From: a virus
DNA: 21,893 bases
Strand: one strand, 5' to 3'
IMG/VR virus record: IMGVR_UViG_3300045934_000208
Coordinates: 1 to 21,893 of that record
Positions 13,257 through 19,272 of this stretch are shown here, piece after piece. The notes beneath the pieces were generated by a model. The model was not told the DNA's origin, searched no databases, and was given only the letters and a program-made list of their open reading frames with translations. Positions within the stretch are counted from its first letter, which is position 1. Each line of letters starts with the position of its first letter. The position numbers and the translations under genes are program-made.

Positions 13257-14837
13257 GTGGCGGGAAACAAGAAGTTCACCGTTTCGGCCGAGATCCGCGC
13301 GGAGGACCGGGCGTCTCCGGTAGTTGGTCGGATCACGCGTTCCTTTCAGTCGCTTGGGAGTGAGCTGAAGGAACGGTTTGTGATCACCGCTGGTGACGTC
13401 GTGAACGCGGCGGGCAGCATCGTGAGAGCGGTGGGGTCCATGTTCGCAGCCGCGGCAGAGGCGGAACGCGGGCAGACTCGCCTTACACAAGCGCTGGAGC
13501 GCCAGGGTGCCGCTACGCCGCGCGTGGTGAGTGCGTTGAACGAGCAGGCGCAGGCGATCGCCCGCGTGACCGATCTTCAGGACGATCAGATCACGTCCGT
13601 TCAGACGTTACTTGCGCAGCTCGGGGTTCAGGCGTCGCAGATCCCGGAAGCAACGCAGGCGACGATTGATTTGGCCGCGGCGCTTGGAATCGACCTGAAC
13701 ACGGCCGCGCAGCAGGTCGGCGCCACGGTCAACGGCGTCACCGGACGCCTTGCGCGTGTGGCTCCCGAGCTGGCGAATCTCTCCGACGAAGCGCTGCGAA
13801 GCGGAGAGGGCATCCGGCTTCTTGGGGAGCGCTTCAAGGGGGCTGGCGAGGCGGCATCGGAGGACTTCGGGAAGCAGCTCGCGGGCCTGAAGAATGATCT
13901 TGGCGAGCTCGGCGAGGCGTTCGCAACCGGCGCGACGGGCACGGGTGATTTCGAGGAAGCGGTTCGGAGCGCACGAGAGGAAGTGCAGCAGTTCGGGCCT
14001 ACTGCAGAAATTTTGGGTCAGACGATGGGCAACGTCGTCTCGATTCTTGTTTCTGCTTTGGAGGGGTTGATCTCGGTTTCCAAGAAAGCCGGCGATTTCT
14101 TTGCTTCGGCGCTCCTTCCTGAGGTTGCGAACGCGGTTACGGTGACGGAGCAGTTTCGCGATGCCGCCAACGCATCGGTTGAGGCAATGCACGCTCAGGG
14201 CGAGGCTGCTGCGGAAGCTGCCGCTGCACATGGCGATTTGGCTGCGACTGCAGACGCTGCTGGGAATGCAATCGCTGGTGCTTCTGACAGCACCAACAAC
14301 TTGACGGCCAGCCAGCGCGAGGCGGCTGCATCTTCGACGGCTCTCGATACCGCGCTCAAGGCGGTTGGGATCACCGTCGAGGATCGAGCAGCGAAAGAAG
14401 CGGCGCTGCTGGCCATCCTCGAGCAGGCCGAGCTTGCGAACGTGCGCCGGCAGATCAGCGATGAGCGCTACGTGGCGATCGTCGCGGCGGTGAATGCGGA
14501 GCTGGAGAAGCTGCGGCTTACACAGGAGGGCGTCGTCGAGTCTACCGACGCTGCTACCGACGCTTTCTCCTTGCAGGCTGACAGCCTCTCGCGAGTGGCG
14601 ACGGCTGCGGGATCGGCTGCGGTTGCCATCGGGCAGCTCGAAGAGCGTCAGCGGAGCCTCGATGGTCTGCGGGGCCAGGCGGTCGGAATCTCGCTTGCGG
14701 AGGTCGAGGCGCTGGAGAGGTTCCCTCTCGGGCGCCCGAGTGGCCTCGGCCTTGGCGGTCACTCTTCAGGCCTCGGCTTCGGCGGTCGCCGCGGCGTCAC
14801 CGTCGATCCGAACGGCCGCCGGGTGCGGGCGGCGTAG
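13257..14837 (+). CDS. Tail tape measure protein (short)
   Basis: The protein has 526 residues; GTG 13257 follows AGGGGGTG at 13241-13248. It is largely helical and Ala/Gln/Glu-rich, with heptad-like stretches (ERGQTRLTQALERQGA, DLAAALGIDLNTAAQQVG, ERFKGAGEAASEDFGKQL) and a hydrophobic segment near residues 258-290 (NVVSILVSALEGLISVS). Tape measures set tail length and leave with the DNA. At about 1.5 angstrom per residue this predicts a tail near 80 nm. The C-terminus is a Gly/Arg tail with a repeated SGLG(L/F)GG. No peptidase motif is seen. Its G+C is lower than that of its neighbours. The N-terminal VGRITRSFQSLGSEL region matches many tape measures. Confidence 0.82.
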   Translation: MAGNKKFTVSAEIRAEDRASPVVGRITRSFQSLGSELKERFVITAGDVVNAAGSIVRAVGSMFAAAAEAERGQTRLTQALERQGAATPRVVSALNEQAQAIARVTDLQDDQITSVQTLLAQLGVQASQIPEATQATIDLAAALGIDLNTAAQQVGATVNGVTGRLARVAPELANLSDEALRSGEGIRLLGERFKGAGEAASEDFGKQLAGLKNDLGELGEAFATGATGTGDFEEAVRSAREEVQQFGPTAEILGQTMGNVVSILVSALEGLISVSKKAGDFFASALLPEVANAVTVTEQFRDAANASVEAMHAQGEAAAEAAAAHGDLAATADAAGNAIAGASDSTNNLTASQREAAASSTALDTALKAVGITVEDRAAKEAALLAILEQAELANVRRQISDERYVAIVAAVNAELEKLRLTQEGVVESTDAATDAFSLQADSLSRVATAAGSAAVAIGQLEERQRSLDGLRGQAVGISLAEVEALERFPLGRPSGLGLGGHSSGLGFGGRRGVTVDPNGRRVRAA

Positions 14838-14840
14838 CCG

Positions 14841-15620
14841 ATGGCCTGGCAGCCGCACCGCTGGGCCTACCTGCACGCCGCGGCCGACGCCGGCGCGGCC
14901 GCGCTGACCGTGTCCGTCGCGACGGCGACGGGCTTCGGGAAAGAGAACCTGATCGACTACCGGGCGCAGAGCCTCCTGCGCCTGAACGCCGCGCAAACGG
15001 CCTTCAACGTGATCCTCGACCGCGGCGCCGCGGGCCTCGAGGCGGTCGATCGGCTGGTGATCCCCTCCGGCCACAACCTCGGCGCCGCCACGCTCACCGT
15101 GCATCGGAGCACGACGGGCGCCTTCGGAGGCGAGGAGGTGCAGCTCGGGACCGTGGCTGCGCCGGGCGCCGGCGCCATCGACCTGGCGCTGACCTCGAGC
15201 ACGCACCGCTACCTCCGGCTCAGCGTCAGCGGGCCCTCGGCGGTCTACGAGTTCGGCGAGCTCTTCTTCACCCGCGTGCGGATCCCGACGCGCGGCTGGG
15301 ATCCTGGCTACGACGACCGGCCCGTCCGGAACGCCGAGACGCGCCGCACGGCGCGCAGCTACGTGACCACGCTCTACGGCGCGGCGCAGAGTGAGATCCG
15401 GGCGAAGGCGAGCCGCTACCGGGGCGCGGATCTCACGCTGCTCGACGAGCTGATCTCCTTCCTCGATCTCGGGCTCCCCCTGTGGTACTGGCGCCCCGAC
15501 TCGGCCGCGAAGCCGATCTATGTCCTCGGCGAGCTCGAGGGCCGGGTGCAGGACTCGCCGGCGCCGGCGTTCGCGGGCGAAGCCTTCGGGCCCTCCTTCG
15601 TCTTCCGGGAGACGGTCTGA
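14841..15620 (+). CDS. Distal-tail-like protein with discoidin-like domain
   Basis: The protein has 259 residues; ATG 14841 comes just after the tape measure stop. Residues about 33-147 read as a galactose-binding (F5/8 type C, discoidin-like) fold: KENLIDYRAQSLLRL, FNVILDRGAAGLEAVDRL, VIPSGHNLGAATLTVHRS and YLRLSVSGPSAVYEFGEL, the typical order of its strands. Residues 148-259 contain RTARSYVTTLYGAAQ and GLPLWYWRPDS, resembling C-terminal parts of distal tail proteins. The place directly after the tape measure is where Dit normally sits, forming the ring that links tube and hub. The lectin-like fold may help bind the host surface; binding is not shown. Confidence 0.65.
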   Translation: MAWQPHRWAYLHAAADAGAAALTVSVATATGFGKENLIDYRAQSLLRLNAAQTAFNVILDRGAAGLEAVDRLVIPSGHNLGAATLTVHRSTTGAFGGEEVQLGTVAAPGAGAIDLALTSSTHRYLRLSVSGPSAVYEFGELFFTRVRIPTRGWDPGYDDRPVRNAETRRTARSYVTTLYGAAQSEIRAKASRYRGADLTLLDELISFLDLGLPLWYWRPDSAAKPIYVLGELEGRVQDSPAPAFAGEAFGPSFVFRETV

Positions 15621-16672
15621 TGCTGGCGCTGAGCGCTACGCAGGCCGCGCTCGCTGCGCGCCCCGCGACGATCCCCGTCGTCTTCGCCGTGCTGCGCACC
15701 TGGACGAACAAGGCCGCCGGCACGGTCCAGGCGACCTACTACTGGTCGAGCTGGGAGGGGCACTACTCCTACGACGGCGCCGAGCGCTTCTTCCAGGCGC
15801 AGATCCTGCGCCAGGGGACCTCGAGGATTCTGCGGCAGCTGGGCGTCGTGGGCGGCGCGCGCTTCACCCTCGCGGTGACGAACGATCGCATCGGGAACCG
15901 GAAGACCGGGACGCGCACCTGGTCGGACCTGAAGACGAAGAACCTGCGCGGCGCTTCGATCGAGGTGTCCCGGATGCTCGTCGCGACGCCGGCGACGGCG
16001 CCGAAGCTCGCGGGCCCGGATCATACGTTTGTCTACCGGGGCGACCTGGTCAGCGCGAGCGAGGAGGGGGGCGTGATTTCCCTCGTCTTCGCGGCGCCGG
16101 CGCCGGACCTGCAGCTCCGCCACGCGTTCGGCGACCTAGTCGACCCGAAGGACGTCGGCGCCGTCTACCCCTACCCGATCGGGCGCTTCGAGAAGGTCCC
16201 CCTCCTCAACCTCGAATGTGGGGGCCAGACGACGCTCGCCGAGGCGATCACCGTCGGGCAGACGGGGAACGCGATCCTCTCCGATGCTACGCGCTTCCCG
16301 GCCGCGGGCACCTTCGATGCCTGGGTCGACGGGGAAGAGATCCGCTTCTCCGGGCGGACGGGGAACGTGGCGGCGATCAGCGCCCGGGCTCAGTCCGGGA
16401 CCAAGGCCTCGGCGCACCAGGCCGGCGCCTCCGTCGTCGAGCTGCGCGACCTGGTGCTCGGCGTCGCCGGCGCGCCGATCAAGGCCGTGGACAGCGTTTG
16501 GGTCGCCACGCCGGGCGGCCTGGTGCGCGTCGGGACGAACCTCTTCGAGTTCACGAGCACGGAGGCGGACGGCGCCACGCTCACCCTCCCGGCGGCAAAG
16601 CTGCGCGTCCTTTTCGCGAAGATCCGGCGCTCGACCACGGTCACCTCGCAGCCGGCCTTCGAGGCGACCTGA
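15620..16672 (+). CDS. Tail hub/baseplate protein, N-terminal part (putative)
   Basis: The protein has 350 residues; ATG 15620 overlaps the previous stop (TGATG) and has GGGAG at 15608-15612 as ribosome binding site. Strand-rich segments include VVFAVLRTWTN, FVYRGDLVSASEEGGVISLVF and YPYPIGRFEKVPLLNLE (183-199). The last is similar to the segment shared by tail hub/host-specificity proteins in which a P(I/L)xxGr...VPL pattern follows the first hub domains. Hub proteins sit at the tail tip and open at the host surface. The next gene carries what looks like the rest of the hub. Assignment rests on these patterns and position. Confidence 0.55.
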   Translation: MLALSATQAALAARPATIPVVFAVLRTWTNKAAGTVQATYYWSSWEGHYSYDGAERFFQAQILRQGTSRILRQLGVVGGARFTLAVTNDRIGNRKTGTRTWSDLKTKNLRGASIEVSRMLVATPATAPKLAGPDHTFVYRGDLVSASEEGGVISLVFAAPAPDLQLRHAFGDLVDPKDVGAVYPYPIGRFEKVPLLNLECGGQTTLAEAITVGQTGNAILSDATRFPAAGTFDAWVDGEEIRFSGRTGNVAAISARAQSGTKASAHQAGASVVELRDLVLGVAGAPIKAVDSVWVATPGGLVRVGTNLFEFTSTEADGATLTLPAAKLRVLFAKIRRSTTVTSQPAFEAT

Positions 16673-19272
16673 TGGCGTTCCACAAGCCGGACACGCAGGC
16701 GACCTTCACCGACCACGGCGCAGAAGACGGAACCTGGTCGAACACCGGGACGTCGACGCCGGACTGGTCGGGCCGCGAATACACCGGCGTCATCGCGTAT
16801 CTCTTCTCATGGCTCCGCAGCTCCTGGACGGGCGCCGGCAGCTACCCCTCGGGCGAGGTGAAGCGCTGGCGCGCCTTCGTCGATCTCGACGTTTCGCTGA
16901 ACGAAACGGGCGGGGCCGCCGGCGTGATCATGTACGTCCACGGCGTTCCCGGGATCACGAACGGCTACCAGGTGCACAACAAGGTGGACGGGACCGCGAC
17001 GGCGGTCCGGGTGTACGGAAGCTGGAAGACCCCTCCGTCGGGAACCGAGCTCGCCGACCTCTCGGGCGTCGCGAAGGTCGAGTTCGAGACGGCCACCGAC
17101 GACGGGAAGGGCGGAGCGTTCGCGCTCGAGCTGAACGACTGGGGCCTCGAGTACGAGCTCGTTACCGACGTCGGCGGCGGCGGCGGCGGCGGTCCCGGGG
17201 CGACGGATATCGACCAGACGGTCGAGGTCGAGGTCGAGGGCCCGGGCTCGGGCGAGGGGCTCTCCTTCTTCGGCTCGGGCCGCGGCCTCGTCGTGCCGCA
17301 GGTGCCGCTTGCGACCGAGCTGAAGGCAACGACGTCGGCCAGCGCGGCGAAGCTCGGCGACACGAGCGGGAAGCAATGGCGCGCCGCCAGCTTCACCCCG
17401 GCGGTCGACGACGACTACGGCCAGGTGAGCGCGTGGCTTCGGCGCGTGGGGAACCCGCGTGGCCTCATCACGGTGTACCTGCACACGAACAGCGGGGGCC
17501 TCCCGGTCGCCGGCGCGCCGGATCTCTTCGTCGGGCAGATCGTCGCGTCGGATCTCGAAACCACCTTCGAGGAGCGGGTGGCCTCGACGGCCAAGGTGCT
17601 CTCGTACCGGACGCGCATCCTCGAGGCCGGCCCGGCGCACTTCTACCGATTCAAGGAATTCGGCGGCTCGCCGGCGAACACGCAGCCCGAGCTACCGGGC
17701 GGCCGCGCGCTCGTCGGCACCGGGGTCACCGAGGTGACGGGGATCAACGTCTCGGATGCCTCGGGCGGCGCGCTCTCCTTCGACGGGTCTAACGACGAGC
17801 TCGCCTCCGTCCTCTCGCCGCTCACGACCCGGAATACGCTGGTTGCGGTCGAGTGCTGGGCCAAGCTTCTGTCGACGGACCAGGGCGTGATCTGGCACAA
17901 CGGGAGCCACGCCGGGAGCTCGGGCTTCGGGCTCAACGTCGGCGCCGCGAACGCTCTTCAGCTGCGGCGCAACGGGACGAACAGCGCGACGGGCTACACG
18001 ATGCCCGTCGGCTCCTGGGTTCACCTCGTCGTGACCCACGACGGGGTCAGCTGGGCGGTGTGGGCCGACGGCGTTCGCGTCTACCAGAACGCGACGGCGG
18101 TCACCTCCTACTCGGCCGGCGTGACGAGCTTCGGCTCCGACGGCTCGGCGGCGCAGTTCCTGAACGTGGCTGTCTCCGAGGTGGCGGTCTACGAGCATCA
18201 GCTCAGCGATGACGAGATCCGCGCTCACTACGCGATCGGGCGCTTTGGGCAGATGGACTCCGGCTTCCTGCAGCAATCCCTCGCGCTCGACAACGCACTG
18301 ACCTACTGGGTTCTCCTCTTCTCCGACCTGGTCGACGCCTCGCACCACGTCGAGATCGAGTACGGGACGAACGGCGGGCACGGCTCCGGGGAGGAGCTCG
18401 CCGAGTCAGCTCACGACTCCTTCCTGTTCGAGCCGGCCTCCTGGGGCGGCGCGGTGACGGGCGGCGCCCACCTTCGGATCGCGGAACAGGACGACCGCGG
18501 CTACCGGCAGGCCGCGGGCGAGATGATGGAAACGATCCCCGACGTGATGCGCTTCGTCGCCGGCGAGCTGGCCGGGATCCCTTACACCTCCCTCGACAAC
18601 GCGGCGCTCGACGCGGCGACGATCGCGGGCTTGGTGTTCGCCGGGAACCTGGTGGGGCTCGGCGAGAGCTTCGACGAGTGGTGGCAGGGCCTCGCCTTCG
18701 CGCAGCGCGCCGAGGCCTGCGTCTCCGAAGGGGCGGGCGCGACCCTGTACCGGCTCTTCGCCGCCAACCTGACGTTCGACTTCGGCGCCGCGGTGGCCGC
18801 GGTAGAGGACCTCCGCGAGCTCACGGAGACGCTGCGCGGCCGAGACGAGCTCGCGACCCGGCTCCGGGCCTTCTTCGACTTCGACGCGAGCCTCGGCTCC
18901 GACGAGCGGGCCTTCCGCCAGGTGGTGCGGGCGGACCCCGAGGAGAGCGACGTCCCGCTATTCCCGGAGTCGACCCTCGACGCCCTCGAGACGGCCGGCG
19001 GAGCGCGCACGCACCCGGCCTTTTTCCTCCTCCTCGTGCGCGACAAGGCGACGGCGATCGACTGGCTCGGGTGGCAGGCGAAGCTGCGCGCCGAAATGCG
19101 CAGCTCCTACGAAGGGCCCTGGCCGATGCCCGTCGCCTACGCCCTCGAGCCGGGCGACGTCGTGACAGTCTCCCCGCCCTCCGGCGGGAGCCCGGTCAAG
19201 TGCCAGGTGTTTTCCACGGAGCTCGACCTATGGAGCCCGGCGGTCGACGCCGTGGCCGCGGAGGTGACGTGA
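16672..19272 (+). CDS. Tail tip/hub protein with inserted LamG domain
   Basis: The protein has 866 residues; ATG 16672 overlaps the previous stop (TGATG). It holds an N-terminal beta domain (about 1-165); a seven-Gly hinge (168-174); the first half of a choice-of-anchor-R-like beta-sandwich (about 238-312, with VSAWLRRVGNPRGLITVYLH); a LamG/concanavalin-type domain (about 313-525, from SYRTRILEAGPAHFYRFKE to VAVYEHQLSDDEIRAHYA); the second half of the sandwich (about 526-575, with NALTYWVLLFSD); then a helical and beta C-terminal part (about 580-866) resembling tail hubs (IPDVMRFVAGELAGIPY, YALEPGDVVTVSPP). LamG folds bind sugars or proteins, so it probably touches the host envelope. Only three cysteines. 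Domains are called by pattern; LamG is the surest. Confidence 0.72.
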   Translation: MAFHKPDTQATFTDHGAEDGTWSNTGTSTPDWSGREYTGVIAYLFSWLRSSWTGAGSYPSGEVKRWRAFVDLDVSLNETGGAAGVIMYVHGVPGITNGYQVHNKVDGTATAVRVYGSWKTPPSGTELADLSGVAKVEFETATDDGKGGAFALELNDWGLEYELVTDVGGGGGGGPGATDIDQTVEVEVEGPGSGEGLSFFGSGRGLVVPQVPLATELKATTSASAAKLGDTSGKQWRAASFTPAVDDDYGQVSAWLRRVGNPRGLITVYLHTNSGGLPVAGAPDLFVGQIVASDLETTFEERVASTAKVLSYRTRILEAGPAHFYRFKEFGGSPANTQPELPGGRALVGTGVTEVTGINVSDASGGALSFDGSNDELASVLSPLTTRNTLVAVECWAKLLSTDQGVIWHNGSHAGSSGFGLNVGAANALQLRRNGTNSATGYTMPVGSWVHLVVTHDGVSWAVWADGVRVYQNATAVTSYSAGVTSFGSDGSAAQFLNVAVSEVAVYEHQLSDDEIRAHYAIGRFGQMDSGFLQQSLALDNALTYWVLLFSDLVDASHHVEIEYGTNGGHGSGEELAESAHDSFLFEPASWGGAVTGGAHLRIAEQDDRGYRQAAGEMMETIPDVMRFVAGELAGIPYTSLDNAALDAATIAGLVFAGNLVGLGESFDEWWQGLAFAQRAEACVSEGAGATLYRLFAANLTFDFGAAVAAVEDLRELTETLRGRDELATRLRAFFDFDASLGSDERAFRQVVRADPEESDVPLFPESTLDALETAGGARTHPAFFLLLVRDKATAIDWLGWQAKLRAEMRSSYEGPWPMPVAYALEPGDVVTVSPPSGGSPVKCQVFSTELDLWSPAVDAVAAEVT
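19260..19265 (+). promoter_or_regulatory. Ribosome binding site GGAGGT fixing the start at 19272
   Basis: GGAGGT at 19260-19265 is a consensus site and lies six bases before ATG 19272. It supports this start over an in-frame GTG at 19365 that would remove the signal peptide and has no such site. It therefore matters for the claim that the fibre-like product is exported. Confidence 0.75.

Noticed and set aside
11669-13336. Antisense open frame of about 555 codons under the tail terminator and tail tube genes
   Set aside because: It is a composition shadow of codon-biased + strand genes and has no recognisable motif.
15520-16671. Upstream extension of the LamG/hub frame
   Set aside because: The extra residues are low-complexity shadow of the preceding gene; ATG 16672 overlaps its stop, as at other junctions here.
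2753-19272. Gene transfer agent instead of a phage
   Set aside because: The terminase-portal-protease-capsid-tail order is shared with gene transfer agents, but the portal-MuF fusion, the intact terminase small subunit and the large fibre argue for an ordinary tailed phage. It cannot be excluded fully without the flanking sequence.
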